Origin: Penelope pileata
Taxonomy: Eukaryota; Chordata; Aves; Galliformes; Cracidae
Assembly (NCBI GenBank): GCA_013396635.1
Contig: WBMW01003121.1
Coordinates: 62,001 to 126,000, forward strand
Length of the DNA stretch: 64,000 bases
Direction of reading: 5' to 3'
Shown: piece by piece, positions 12,649-25,764 of the stretch
Layout: every line of letters starts with the position of its first letter
How positions within the stretch are numbered: position 1 is the stretch's first letter
Made by a program: the position numbers and the translations under genes
The notes under the pieces: model-generated
The model's database searches: none
What the model was told of the DNA's origin: nothing
The model's input: only the letters and a program-made list of their open reading frames with translations

Positions 12649-15600
12649 TCTGCAGCAGCTGCTTTGAAGAACATAGTTTAGGGAAGATTATTTTCCCTGC
12701 AAACAGTAACAGTTTGCAACAGTTTGGTGGCAAGACTGATACGGGCTGTCGTTGTTTAGCTGGGAGTCTGATATGAGTGTGACTAGATTTTTAATGCTGG
12801 CATGGGATCAATCCTATAGTTTCCTGTTTCATCTTGAGGATGACACCTTTCACAACATTCAACAACAGAGCTCGTGTATCAGAATCAGTAATGCCATTTT
12901 TTCCTTAAGATACTATTAATAAAATGAACAGCTTGTATGGTGTACCACTCATGCCATGTAATAAACCAACTCCATTTAGTTAGTATTAAAACGATATTTT
13001 TATAACATTTCTAACAAAAATGTTTCTGCAAAGGCTGTCCATGTCAGTTCAAGGCAGTTTAGTGCAAGGATAAAATGCCAGTTTAGGGTCTTCAAGTACT
13101 AAATTGAAAAATACATATATAAATTGTCTTCCTACGCTGGTTATGGCATTCATCAGATGACATGCAGATGTATATAATGAAACAATCTTCCTTTATGGTC
13201 AATGGAAAGACATAGGCACTGTGAAAATATCATCGATGTCACTTTTAGTTTATATTTCAAATGAGACTGAGAAATTATATCCTTTCTTTTCAATTATAGA
13301 GGAACTCTAGAGTAGGTAGCTGAGATGTTACTGTCAACTTTGTAGGTATCGGTACACATAGGTGTAAGACAAAGTAGTATTCTTTGAAGCCTTAGAAGGT
13401 AGATGACGTCGCATAACGTCTACAGTATCATGAATTTTACATTGAGCTACACGATCCTGCCCTCTTAAGAACTGAGCAGGTTAAAAAAGACCTTCCAGGA
13501 ATTTTTTCCTTCTCCTTTCTAACCTAAGAGGTAGTAGAAGAGAGGTCTTTTCTAGACAAGTTTCATAGACGACTTTTATTACTCACTGGTGCTCCTGGCT
13601 ATCCTACTCTATGTTGCATGAAGCTTTTTTAGCTGATAGTTAGAGTCAGCAAGTTGTAAGAACTTCACTAGAAAGTCTCCTGATCTGGGGGTAGTTTTGG
13701 ACAGAAAAAAATGTATCATTCTATTATTCTTTACTTATCTTATCAGGTCATCTATCCCCCTCCAAGCAAACTTCGTCTAATTCCGAAAAAGCTATCTATT
13801 GAAATGAGATGAATATGTGGAGAAGGTGTTGAGTGAATGAGTGTTTCAGAGCTTCAATAACAGTTATGTACAGCATGCCGAATTAGTCTTTCCGTGTCTT
13901 TCACATTGCACTTTTTCTCCATTGATATCCCCTGACAAAATCAGAAGAGAGTTACCTAATTCATGGATTCTAATAATGGCTAGATGTAAGTTGGATGTTG
14001 TTAACATTTAGTCCCTTCTCACTATGTCTACAAGATGAACTTCAGGTGTATAGAAAATTTTGATATTGAAACTTTAGCTTTTCCTGAGATCAATTTAATG
14101 TATCTTTGTTTAAGTAAAAGTCTGGCACATATTTTGAACTAGTCATCTGCTCTGAATAGAAAGAGACAGATGGCAATTTGTAGTACTTATTTTAGGCACC
14201 TTCATTTGGACATGATGAAAAGCCTTCTGGTACTGCTTATCTCTTCACTGGATCAAATTTCTATTTATGCTCTTAATTCTAACTCTGAAATGTGTTATTG
14301 AAATTATGCCTGATCTAATGACCTATATATACCATAAAATGCAACATGATTTAACACAGTCAGCCTTCCTGCGGTCAAAAAACTATATTACACATTGTTA
14401 TTCTGTGTAGCCCAAACACTTCAGGACATAAAATACACAGTTTGTGTAAATTGTAAATTGAGAACATAATAATGCTACTTGTTGGTGCAAAATATCACAT
14501 TTATATAATGCACTACTGTTCCGTGGTTTGAATACATGTTAGCTGGACTATGGTTTAGAAAACAGCTTCACATCTGCTACTGCTTAAGATTCTTAGCATA
14601 GTCCACACAAAAAGACATTGCTTAAACCTGTAGGGTGGGCTTACCATACTTCTCACCGAAAATAACTAAGATTTTGGTTTCAAGCCTTTCAGTTTTTTTT
14701 GAGAAATATTTATGTTAGAGTCACTAGAGTGTATGTAATATGTACTATTTCTAATATCTTGATGTATCACCCTAGGTTTCCTTAGAAAACAGTGAGATAC
14801 ACCCTTGGAAATAAGGAAGAAAAGATTAACAGTAGGTGAGGTGAATTGCCTCAGAGACTGCACATATACATCTAGCTTTTGCTGAAATAAAACCCATCCT
14901 TATAGCATTAACAAAAGTAGTCACCTTCTTTTTGCACTTAAAATGGCAGAAACTCAATTACATCTAATTTCTGTGTTGAATTATTTCTCATACATATCCC
15001 CCTGTCTTTCTTTAAACAGAAGAAAAACCATTAATTACCTATGAGGAATAACATGATGCCATCTCCAGAATGACATCAAAGTAAAAAAGGCAAATTTAAT
15101 CATGTATTATGCGTTAAATAACTTTTAGAAGCACTGTTGCCAGTAATGTAAGTAGTCATGCAGTTATGGAAGTTACGGAAGTTGCTAGTGAGAATTCATT
15201 TAAATTGCTTCACATTTTTCATCATTTACAATCAAAAACAGTGAATATGCAATAGAAAAGGAGAAAAATGTATTAAGATGATTAACAGAAAGTTTATATT
15301 GTGAGAAAGCACAGAAAAAACGCGAACTATTTAGACTCACAAAGTTGGAAAGGGATGCAAATGTAATGCCCGCATCAACATCTGTCTCAGCAGGCTAAGT
15401 CCAGTGTCCCTGCACAACAGTTCCTGCTTAAAGAGATGGTGCTGCTGAATCCCTCAACTTCAACCAGAAGCTTCTGCCTGAAATACAGCTACAACCACAT
15501 TGCACTGGAACGAACATTTCCATTGGCACATACGGAGCCAGACTGCACTGCACTGAGCATTGCAGACTGTTGCCTCTTCCTTTGGGTTGCCTCTCTGAAT

Positions 15601-16553
15601 CTTGCTCTGTAAATGGCTCTCAGTAGTGACATTTAAACCAGGTTGCATAATCTATCACCTTATTTGGATTGCTAGGAAAGGGCAAATCAGCGAATCACTT
15701 ACAAGAAAAAGTAAGTAAGAATCATATTTTTAAAGATCCCAATAACATTGTCTGAGGGTAGGTGCCTTTCTATGATATTCTTAGCTTCAGTGTGAGAGAA
15801 AATACATTTCAGTCCATTATTTCCATTTTTATGCTACCAATAAAATAAATAACTGTAAAGAAATAACAAGGCAAGCTTTTCTATTGGCTATGAAAAGAAC
15901 AACAGATTTTAAGAGTAATGTTGCAACTTATGTTGAAAATATGATAATGCTAAAAATGGCTTCACAAAAGATCTAAATATGTTAAGCAGTCAGAATTAAA
16001 ATAGTCATCTTTTCAATACCTTTATCAGCTTTTGCTGTGCTATTTAAAACTCCTTTTCTACCGGGAATACCTGCAAACATAGAGATAATGCATTAAGAAT
16101 CCAGCTAGATTTTATCTCCCAAAAATATACCACTTCTTAGGGATAACCACTTTATAAAATAGGTTACAAACACATGATATGTATCTATATATCTTCAAAT
16201 AAGTATATGTACTTCTATACACTGCAAGAAAATACATAATAGTTAATTAATTGTTGTATTTTTGTATGTATTTAACTGGTGTATTTCTATCCTCAACCTT
16301 TTGTTCAGCTAGAGCTTCATAGTTGCTGACTCCCCATCTATGTATCTTTATGATGTCCTGAACACAACACCTTTGGAGATTTTTCCAAATATAAATTTTG
16401 GCAAAATAGCTAAGATTTAAATACAAATGATCATGAAATACAGTTGTAGAAAACACAACATCGAACAATATCTAGAAATACTAGAAATTATTCTAATCAA
16501 TGTGATTTTCCATTTAATTCTTTCTTTATAGTATCATTAATTGAATAACTTCA
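12649..16553. other. Unique AT-rich non-coding DNA
   Basis: No gene or known repeat is recognised. A segment near 15350-15655 is somewhat richer in G+C and could be an unrecognised old repeat. Reading frames are all below 75 codons. Confidence 0.55.
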
Positions 16554-16631
16554 ATCTTTTTTCCTTTTTTTTTTCCTTTTTTCATTTTCCTTCTTTGTTT
16601 TTTTTCCTTTTTCACTCTTTTTTTTTTTCTA
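16554..16631 (+). repeat. T-rich polypyrimidine tract
   Basis: Nearly 80 bases of T with scattered C (TTTCC and TTTTC units). It generates the Phe-rich start of a 119-codon frame (16541-16900), which is therefore an artefact of low complexity. It lies about 180 bases upstream of the first mariner copy. Confidence 0.75.
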
Positions 16632-16812
16632 TATTGACTGCAAAACTAGAAGTCTCTTACAATCCACTGAAAGGGATATTCATGTCATTAATTTTGCATA
16701 ATTGTAGGCATCCAACTCACAGGTGGTTAAGAATAGAAAATTTTATGTCACAAGTACTTGCAGCAGAATGTAGGAAGATTCCATTCTTATATATTCACAG
16801 TGCAATATGCAA

Positions 16813-17373
16813 GGGCTGCCCTGAAAATAATGCTTTCTATTTTATTACGTTGGCCCACAACATCAGAGGCAGATGTCGGCGGTATGGCAGTAAAGGTTGA
16901 ACCTTCCCACCAATATTTCATTACATTTTGTTGCTGTGCAACAGATGGCAGCAGAGGGGCTGTTTGACACAACGGCATCTGACATGGAAGGGCGTATGTA
17001 GCAAAGGGGTAGAATTGAATTCCTCCATGTGGAAAAAATGACATTCACTGACATGCATCAACACTTGCTGAAAGTTTATGGAGATTGAACAGTGGATGTG
17101 AGTGGATGAGTAGTGCGTGGGGCATTTCAGCAGTGGTGACAGTAACTTGAAAGAGGACAGCTGTACGGATGGTCGTGCACAGCTATCATTCCACAAAATG
17201 AAGAGCATCTCAATCAGCTCATCCATGCAAATCATCTTGTCATGGTGGCTATGTTGAAAAATAGTGTTTTGTAGCTGAGAATTTTTTCTATTAAAGATTG
17301 TTATTGTGCTCTTTGAATCTGTTGTAGTTTCTGTGGAAATAAAAAATAGGAGGCATTACTTTTGGAGCGGAGA
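16813..17373 (+). mobile_element. Internally deleted mariner element, copy 1
   Basis: A Tc1/mariner-type DNA transposon of about 561 bp. Degenerate terminal inverted repeats are visible: the left end has AAAATAATGCTTTCTATTTT and the right end has AATAGGAGGCATTACTTTT, whose reverse complement aligns with it. Between them are broken plus-strand frames for the transposase N-terminal helix-turn-helix region: pieces like FLHVEK, DMHQHLLKVYGD, NEEHLNQLIHANHL. There are several in-frame stops. After the residues corresponding to MLKNSVL the sequence jumps to the 3' end, so the catalytic Asp-rich domain is missing. A full mariner is about 1.3 kb. It closely resembles the copy at 24358, including the deletion point. 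The best family match from memory is chicken Mariner1_GG/Galluhop. No clean TA duplication is seen. Confidence 0.82.
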
Positions 17374-19803
17374 CTGTAAAGCTTGATAATTTTTTCAGAT
17401 GAATATTTATGATGAGATCAGTAAAATACTGATTATGAAGAACAAAGTGATTTCTTACTTAATTGCTGACCTAGTACCAAATTACATCAATCAGATTTTC
17501 AGTAATTTATGTCATAGGGACTCTACACTCATTTTTGGATTGAATCAGTATATGCATTTTTTTTACCACTGCCTAAACACATTTTTAAAGTTTATTTTTT
17601 ATTGGTTACATAATTACATAAAATACTTATATTTTCGGTTCATGGTTGTTCTTCATTAGGTTCTTAATTGCTCTTTAGGAACTATTAGGAAACACTAATA
17701 AATTTAAATATACTGCAAAGTCTTGACTGCAGAAATTAACCTATCAGGAGTTTATTCTGCAATGAAACCATAAAAGTATGGTCTTCAGTCATCAACTGGT
17801 GCACATAAAAAGACAAAATATTTTAAATACTGAAGTTACAACATAAAGTTTGCCAGGTTATGAAAAATCACTAAAATGTATATCTTGATCAGCAAATTCT
17901 AAATGCACATAAGAGTAGCAGTGATCCAGAGAATGATTTAATATTAATTCCAATATTAATCTCCAGAGTTTGAAAGTCATCAGGATTTAAAACTTCTTCC
18001 CTTATAGAAAAAGTCTGTATTTAGTTGCATATAATGTAGCTGATATCTTCCTTGCCTTTAATTGCACGTTATAACACCCACTCTTTCACTGTTCTCAGAC
18101 TCTATAAATTGTTTTGAATTTATTTATTCTATCAATCATGCTGACTGGTGTTTTGTTTATTCAGACCACAGGTGTACACAACACAAAATCAAAACCATCC
18201 GTTGAGCTGGAGAGATCCATCTTTTCTTGATAATGGACAATTAAAGTGGAAAACAAATAAAGGGAATATATGTAATATTGAGTACAAAACTCATCCGCAA
18301 GTTGTATTTGCATACCTATGGGCTTTAAGAGTGTGTTTTTCTCAGGAATCATTTTGTCAAAACGAGGATCTGGATGCCTGAAAAAATGTTGATTTTCTTC
18401 TAGCCACATGAGCTAGTCCTTTAAAAGCTCTCTCCTCAGTCCTTCTAAGAATCCAGACTCAGTTATATGCTTGTTGTGCATAGTCTGTCACAGATATGAC
18501 AAGTGCTGCCCTATTAACATAACCTCAGACAATTTTTTGGAGTGTGTGCTGATCTGGACCTTACATCTGAAGAAAATACTCCTTCCCTGCCCCAAATCTA
18601 CCAAGATGCATCAAGTATTTAAACCATCTTACTTTATTATATACGATACTGTGTAATATAACACCATTTTAGTTATTCTATAGCTCTTGTTCATGCAAGT
18701 CCAACTGACATAATTTGGACCACCTTATACTGAAATCAAGGTAAAAGTAACATCTTTATCACCTAGATCTTCTAGCTTTGTGCATCACTCTGCTGAAGGA
18801 AGTTATTAGGTAAATGATTACAACTCAGCATTTGGAGTTAATATGTCAGGACAAAAAATCAAAATAAGAATTTAATAACTCAAGAAGATGGTCTTTTTTT
18901 GTATATTTAATAAAGCAGTAGTAAGAAACTAAATAATGGAAATTACAATTATTTCTTTGTTTGTATTATACCACTATAGAGTCAGAGTCATGGAAGAGGG
19001 TCTGTTTTTACTAGCACTGTCCAAGCACAAATTATATATGAAAATTAAAGGTTATCTTTATAAGCTCATAAAATGTTTTTACATCTGGAATTTATAGAAT
19101 ATCTGAACTACATTTTTCATACTGACATTCTCTAATTTTTGTAAATATTGAAATCATGTATTTAAAAAGTTATTTTTTTACTCACTGAGAAACAAGCACC
19201 CATATGGATGAGTCATTTACTTGCAGTTTTATAACTGTAGTAAGAAACGGTATTATCTTTTCTAGTTCATCGGGTTTAAAAAAGACTGCCAAGGTCCAAA
19301 TGACATTGGTCAGCAATGCAAATCCTCACCACTATGTGCTCTCTATAGGGCATACTAGGATTAAGTCAGTAAACATGGAAAATTGAAGTTGCCAGTGAAA
19401 GAACAAAATATACATCTCATCTTTTGGGAGGGAATTAGGTATTTTATTTTGCCTGAGAATTCTAAGCTTAGAATACTTCAAACAAAACCTGGGGGGAGGT
19501 AGGAGACCTTTCATTATTACTGTAGTATGTCCCTCAGAAATCAGCCAAGTGATCTGTGTTCTTTACCCAGCTTGTTGATACCTTGTATCAACAGCTGCCC
19601 TTTACCTCCTGCAACACTTTTCAACCAATGAGCTATAGTTCTTTAGGGGTTGTAACTTTCCCACTTTTTGTTGAATTTATTCTAAATGTACAAAGTAATC
19701 CAGCCTCTCTTGGAATAAAAATGCACTTATCAGAAATTGGAAAGAACAAGAATCCTAGTGAGTGCAGCATGTGTTTAGAAGATTCAGATGGAAAACAATT
19801 CTC
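17374..19803. other. Unique AT-rich non-coding DNA
   Basis: No gene, RNA or repeat family is recognised. Frames are short (up to 97 codons) and show no domain. Confidence 0.6.
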
Positions 19804-19845
19804 ATTATTTATTATTATTATCATTATTATTACTACTATTATTAT
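19804..19845 (+). repeat. (ATT)n microsatellite
   Basis: An imperfect ATT trinucleotide run of about 42 bases with C substitutions (ATC, ACT). It lengthens a spurious frame with Ile residues. Confidence 0.85.
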
Positions 19846-20297
19846 GTAGGATCACATACTCCAAAAAGACACAGTAATATCTCTCAAAGCAATCTTCAGA
19901 TCAAGCCACACTCATAAGACATCTCAACTCTAATCCTTGTTCCAGAGAAATTAAAATGAATTTTGGAAGCTGTACTTCCCAGAACTCAAGTTATAATTCT
20001 CACCAGTGAGCTATTTCTGCATTTTAATGAGTTTTAAATTATATCTGTGCTCAGAGAACCGCTGCTTGGCAGGTCTTATCTACTCTCTGACACTGAGCAC
20101 GTTGGTGCCATTAGGATTCTACCCAGAGACATAAATTTAGGTAACATCTACACTTGTAAATTGCAAAGTGGCAGGCACCATTCCTAGCGCTGTGATTCAA
20201 TAATCTGAAGTGTTCAGTTGTTGGAATCGTCCCTGATACAGTTGTGGATTTGGCCAATTCCTATTTATAACAGCTATTTTTTGAATAGCTACATTTC

Positions 20298-20314
20298 TTT
20301 TTTTTTTTTTTTTT
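20298..20314 (+). repeat. Poly(T) run
   Basis: Seventeen consecutive T. No retroposed sequence is recognised on either side. Confidence 0.8.
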
Positions 20315-20458
20315 CCCTGAAGTCTAAGAGACTTTGTCAACATGGACTTAGGCCTTTTAGCACCCAAATTCAATTTTAGGGAGAAATAATTGACTTGAAT
20401 ATATTGTGCACGTAGCTTAATAGTGTACACTTCCACTCATGTGCCCGGTAACATTGGG

Positions 20459-20519
20459 GAAAAAAAAAAAAANGGGGCCCGGAAAAAATGGGAAAAAAAA
20501 AAAAAAAAAAAAAAAAAAA
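20459..20519. repeat. Poly(A) with an N and a suspect GC interruption
   Basis: A runs are broken by N at 20473, followed by GGGGCCCGG and a GGGAAA segment, then about 27 A. The sudden GGGGCCCGG inside poly(A) next to an undetermined base looks like poor sequence quality or an assembly join rather than real sequence. Confidence 0.7.
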
Positions 20520-21870
20520 GATAACTATAGAATAAGATATCTTCACAAATATGTTGAAGTTTGAGGAACTAGAACATGCATTTTCATATTACTTCAGTTT
20601 CACTTTTCTCAGGGAACACGGAAGTGTGCGTGTCGGATTCCTGAGTTAAGAGCAAAAGTTTGGGTTTTCTTTTTGCTTTTTTTTCCCCCTTTGTTGTTTT
20701 TTTGTTTGTTTGCTTGTTTTTCCCTTTCTTCCAATATGATAAGAAACTAAAAATTTGAAGTTAAACAGCCATTCTTTAGTAGATGTATAAATTTAGGATC
20801 TTTAATTTTACTTCAAGACCATTTCTCAGTTTTGAATCTGAATTCCCAGTTCACCTTTCTCTTGTATGACTCGCAGTGTAAGAAAAAAGATCTAATATCA
20901 TTTTTCTTTTCAATTCATGGCCTCATTGAGTTTGTGGGCAGATTTAAAAAAAAATTTTTTTGCATTTATCTCCAGAGTGGTGTTTCAGTCAGTCAGTGCT
21001 GTACAGCTTTAAGATGTTTTTTCCCCTTGTTTATTTCTTTTAGTTGTAGAATTTGCTTCTTTGCAGCATGATCCTCCTACCACCTCAGAAAGTCAGGCTG
21101 TTGTTATATTACTTCCATATTTTAGTTTGATCAGGAAGTTAAATATGCCTTTTTAAACAAAATAAACTTGTATGTAGCAGAAAAAATGTATCACATATTC
21201 TGCTCAGGATGCACTGCTTGTAATCCAGCGTTTCCTACAGAGATAATATTTATTTGTAAGCAGATAGCAGTACAACACACAGAACAGCCCTAGGACCTGG
21301 AAGTACTACTCCACTTGTAACTGCTGTTTCAAGATTCCCAAGTTCATTTATTGTTAATTCTTCCCAAAGAAATACAAGTTTTCAGATTTCGTAATTATAA
21401 ACATCATTGTTTCTTGCTTTCCTTACCATTGACTATAGTATGCAATTTACAATACCACAATATTTTTTTCAGCTTTATTCATTTGTTTGTTTTGTAGGGA
21501 TTTCTTCATCAATTTCATATTTCCCTTACTTTTTAAATAACTACATTGGAATTAATTTGATCTATAAGTTTGTGCTATGCATGAATAGGTTTGCATTTAA
21601 TACTTTGTTGATCTGTGAATGCTTATTAACATTATGACAGCACATGAGAGAAAAGTCTTGTTAATTCTAATCAAAATGACCAGTATCTAACTTTTCAGGG
21701 CAGGAAATTCGCCTGTTTATTTCTTAGGAACAGAAGAAGTGTATGCAGCCCTTTACAGACATGAAGTTGTTATTTTTCTATCTCTGTTCTAGAAATATGA
21801 GTTCTCATAATTCTCTTAAAAGTTCATTTGTGAGGAAATTTGGTGGTTTCTGAAATAGTAAACAGTTAAC
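20520..21870. other. Unique non-coding DNA
   Basis: T-rich stretches at 20660-20740 (TTTG and TTTC units). Nothing else is recognised. Confidence 0.55.
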
Positions 21871-22600
21871 AGAATCACAGAATTGTAGGGGTTGGAAGGG
21901 ACCTTGAGAGATCATCGAGTCCAACACCCCTGCCAAAACAGGCTCCCTAGTGCAGGTCGCGCAGGTAGCTGTCCAGATGGGTCTTGAATATCTCCGGAGA
22001 AGGAGACTCCACAACCTCCCTGGGCAGCCTGTTCCAGTGCTCCGTCACCCTCACCGTGAAGAAGTTCCTATGCATATTTGCGAGGAACTTCCTATACTCC
22101 AGTTTTAGGCCATTTCCCCTTGTCCTGTCATCATACACCACTGAAAAGAGTCTGGCCTCATCCCTTTGCCTCCTGCACTTTAGATATTTATAGACATTGT
22201 TAAGATCCCCTCTCAGTCTTCTTTTCTCCAGGCTGAACAGACCCAGGTCACTCAGCCTTTCCTCATAAGGGAGATGGTCCAGACCCTTTATCATCTTTGT
22301 TGCCTTCCACTGGACTCTTTCAAGGAGATCCCTGTCTTTTTTTGTACTGGGGAGCCCAGAATTGGACATAGTACTTCAGCTAAGGCCTGACCACGGCAGA
22401 GTAGAGGGGGAGAATAACTTCCCTCTGCCTGCTGGACACGTTCTTTTTAATGGATCCCAGGATCCCGTTGGCCTTCTTGGCCACCAGGGCACACTGCTGG
22501 CTCATGGCCAACTTGTTGTCCACCAGGACCCCAAAGTCCTTCTCCACAGAGCTCCTCTCTAGAAGGTCATCTCCAAATCTGTACTGTTTTAGCAATACTT
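21871..22600 (-). mobile_element. CR1 LINE, young type, 5'-truncated
   Basis: On the minus strand this holds about 730 bp of a CR1 3' part. The 3' terminus is AGAATCACAGAATTGTAGG at the left, followed by GGGGTTGGAAGGGACC, TCATCGAGTCCAACACCCC and GGCAGCCTGTTCCAGTGCTC. Two minus-strand frames (21947-22369 and 22380-22610) encode successive parts of ORF2's tail: VEKDFGVLVDNKLAMSQQCA, KKANGILGSIKKNV, REVILPLYSAVVRP, then LLERVQWKATKMIKGLDHLP, LFSLEKRRLRGDL and TVRVTEHWNRLPREVVESP. A frameshift near 22370-22380 separates them. Truncation falls just 5' of the LESS-EKD segment, so the FADD catalytic centre is absent. Subfamily features match the copies at 27424 and 36841. Confidence 0.95.
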
Positions 22601-24357
22601 CAGCGCACACCTCATCTCCTCACTTCATCTGAGGAAGTAAGAAAAGGGTCCTGATTTATGTATATTTTGTGCCTTGTGATTTAAGTTGGTATGAGAACTG
22701 AAAGTAATTCTGATTTACAATAGATGCACTGAGTTTTGTACAGTTATACAGTTTATTTTTCTTCTCAGAATAACAATAATTTGTTGTTTTTTCAAATTGT
22801 TAAACTCTTTAAACTTAATACATATAAATGGACTGCAAAAAAGTACTAAAGTTTTCCTTGACATCATATTTTATTAAGAATTCTTTGCTTTTGTTATTTA
22901 AAAATATTGCATGAATGTAAATTATATATTTAACTATAAAATTAATTCCCTCAATAATTCACATTTTGAAAATATTTCTCTAATAAATTACCAGTTACAT
23001 AAGGAATAAAATGACTCTCAATACTTTACAAATATTGCAAAGAAAAACTGAGAAAACATGAACTTTGAATATTTGTTTTGAATTTTTTCAAATTATTGAA
23101 AAAGGAAAAGATATAATTAAGGCAAATGTTTAGTGCTTGTTCATAGTCTAATTCTTATGCAGACTTTCTTCCCAACAGCAAACAAGTTTGTTTATTTTTT
23201 TTAAAGTTATCTTGAACTGTGATGCTGCTGAGACAGTTTGTGTGCTAGTCAAATCTTATTAAAGTGTTCAAGACTGAACAAAAACACTCAGAATTTTGCT
23301 AGACACATTAAGTTACAGAATCCTGCTTGCTATGAAAAATTTTAGTCACTCAGAAGAAAAAAGATATTAACACAAAATACAATATTTACATGCCTACAAA
23401 AATGAGCAACTTCCCCCCTGCTGCAAAAACAAAACAAAACAAAACAACAACAACAACAAAAACCAACCCAACATGAAATCTAGTTCTGTTGAGTTTCTGT
23501 TTACAACTACAGCCCAAATCTCTTTCATACACCACCTTTCATATAGCATTTAGGAATAGTTAGGGTAAGGATGGGAAAACCAGGTATATCAGAGAAAATA
23601 CAAGTCAGTCATGGCTTATAAAATACATATACGGAAATAAGCTTCCCCTCTGCCTAAGGAAGCATGTTGTGTGATGTTGTTAACACAGTCAGAACTCTCA
23701 TAACAATTCCAGTTTTCACCTTGACTATTTGATTCGAGAGGTTGCTCCACAACTCCATTTCTTTTTCTGTATTCCAAGCTAAGTATATTGATGATCAATT
23801 TTCCTGAATTAACATTGCCTACTTGCTCTTGTGCCGTTATTGGCCTTCATATTCTTTCATATGTTTTGCTTCAGGTACATGCATATGTAAACAACAGTAA
23901 TAAAATATAAAAATTGTGAACGGCATGCTACAGTTGTCATTTATAATTTTTTTTAAAAAAGGCTTCTCAAAACATCTAATAATTACAATAACAGAAAGAA
24001 CAAAATATGTCATGAAACTTTGACAATTTCTGCCATTTTGCAGAGACTTCTTAAATTTCTGTACTGGCTCCTTTCAAATATCTGTTAAGCTCTCTGATAA
24101 ATATGGTTTTAAAATTTAATTAAAAAGAAAAAAAAATACCTAAATACTATTACTGGTTAACAGAGCCCTTTCAAATTATGTATAAAATTAGTTCCTGTGC
24201 ATTTTAAATCCAATTGGATTTACCTCAAAATCAAATTCTATTTAATGCTGTGCCATGTTAGTGCAACCTATGATATTCTGTGCAATTCTTTCATTTTTTT
24301 CCACATTTTGAAATTCCAAAATTTCAATATATTTTAACAGATGCAAATCAAAACTGA
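22601..24357. other. Unique AT-rich non-coding DNA
   Basis: No gene or transposon is recognised. One simple repeat is listed separately. Confidence 0.6.
23425..23462 (+). repeat. (AAAAC)n/(CAA)n simple repeat
   Basis: AAAAC units pass into CAA units over about 38 bases. Confidence 0.85.
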
Positions 24358-24919
24358 GGGCTGGTCCGAAAGTAATGCCTCCTACTTTACTATGTTGGCC
24401 CATTATGTCAGAGGTGGATGGTGGTGGTATGGCAGTAGAGGTTGAACCTTCCCACCAATATCCTGTTAACATTTTGTTGCCATGTGACAGACGGCAGCAG
24501 AGGGGCAGTCTGATAAAATGGTGTATGACATGAAAGTATGGATGGTGCAAAGACGTGGAATTAAATTTCTCCATGTAGAAAACATTGCAACCACTGACAT
24601 TCATCAACACTTGCTGAACATTTATGGAGATCAAACAGTGCATGTGAGCACAGTGAGGTGGTGGGTGGTGCATTTCAGCAGTGATAACAGCAACTTGAAA
24701 GATAAGCCGTGCTCCAGATGGCCATGCACAGCTGTCACGCTACAAAATGAAGAGCATCTCGATCAACTAATCCATTCAAACCATCTAATGGTGGTGACTA
24801 TGTTGAAAAATAGTGTTCTGTAGCTGAGAATTTCTTCTATCAAATAGCATGATTATGCTCTTTGTATCTGTTGTAGTTTCTAAGGAAATAAACAGGAGGC
24901 ATTACTTTTGCAGTGACTC
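24358..24919 (+). mobile_element. Internally deleted mariner element, copy 2
   Basis: About 562 bp and the better preserved of the two mariners. The left terminus is GGGCTGGTCCGAAAGTAATG, and the right terminus GGAGGCATTACTTTTGCAG is its imperfect inverse. The plus-strand frame 24518-24823 encodes the transposase N-terminus: a start with QRRGIKFLHVENIATTDIHQ, then LLNIYGDQTVHVSTVRWWVV and NEEHLDQLIHSNHL, the paired helix-turn-helix DNA-binding region of mariner transposases. It then passes directly into MLKNSVL and a stop, followed by the 3' non-coding end, so the DDD catalytic domain is gone. It shares its internal junction and length with the copy at 16813, as expected for a non-autonomous subfamily moved in trans. 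The target TA is not clearly preserved. It is inactive. Confidence 0.87.
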
Positions 24920-25764
24920 ATATACTTCTCAATTTTTGTAAAATAAGAGGCATATAGAGATTAGACAGTTACTCTGATGCTTGTAAATAGACCAACAGCT
25001 TCTGAGAAAAGCTTGGCTTGTGATTAATGATCCTTTTGCACACGAGTGCTTGTTTTGCTCAGATACATAGTATATCCAAAGTTTAATATCAAACTAAAAA
25101 AAAAAAAAAAAAAGGAAAAAGAAAATGTTTACTTTTAAGAGAGCTTTGGGAATAATAGCACCATTCTAAACCATTCCTGAATAATTTTATTGTCCGCTAT
25201 AATAACTATTGGGAGTTTCTGGTTTATTTGTCAAGGTATTGCAAGATGTAATAAATACTGCTTCAGTCTTATGTGACCAAACTCAATTCTTGTATAATAT
25301 TTTCTTTTGATAGTTGTATTTTATACTTTGATTTTTATCACATAGTTTAATAATAAAATATGAGTCAGTTATATAAATGTTTGGAGATCAGGCTCTGTTT
25401 AACATAAACCAAATATATCAAATATATACAACAACAATATATATACAACAACAAAAAACAACAAAACTATCCAAAGTCTTTATTTTTCCCTGATAAACAT
25501 GCCCTTATATAAAATATCTTCTTCAGATTAGTGACAGTGGGCAAGAGTAAGATACGTTTGTCAAAAAAATGCACAATCTTCTTATCTACAGATAAGAGGT
25601 ATACTGAACCACACAATTTAGCATAGACTCAGGTAACTAGCTAACTTAGTAGATGATATTTTTTTCTTATAATATCCAAATTTCTTGTGTTGAAATCACC
25701 ATTTCTTTGATCCCATGCTTAAGGTTCAATGAGACCACAGATGTGTAGAGAGCAACAAGCTTTT
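24920..25764. other. Unique AT-rich DNA
   Basis: An A18 run lies at 25096-25113. No gene is recognised. Confidence 0.55.
25411..25467 (+). repeat. (ATAT)/(CAA) compound simple repeat
   Basis: Alternating ATATATAC and ACAACAACA units over about 57 bases. Confidence 0.75.

Noticed and set aside
15350..15655. Possible old transposon or exon
   Set aside because: Balanced composition only; no motif, terminal repeat or conserved frame recognised.
16541..16900. 119-codon frame starting with a Phe-rich segment
   Set aside because: Produced by the pyrimidine tract and by the mariner's left end read in the wrong frame.
24242..24673. 143-codon minus-strand frame
   Set aside because: Antisense to the mariner transposase frame; a shadow.
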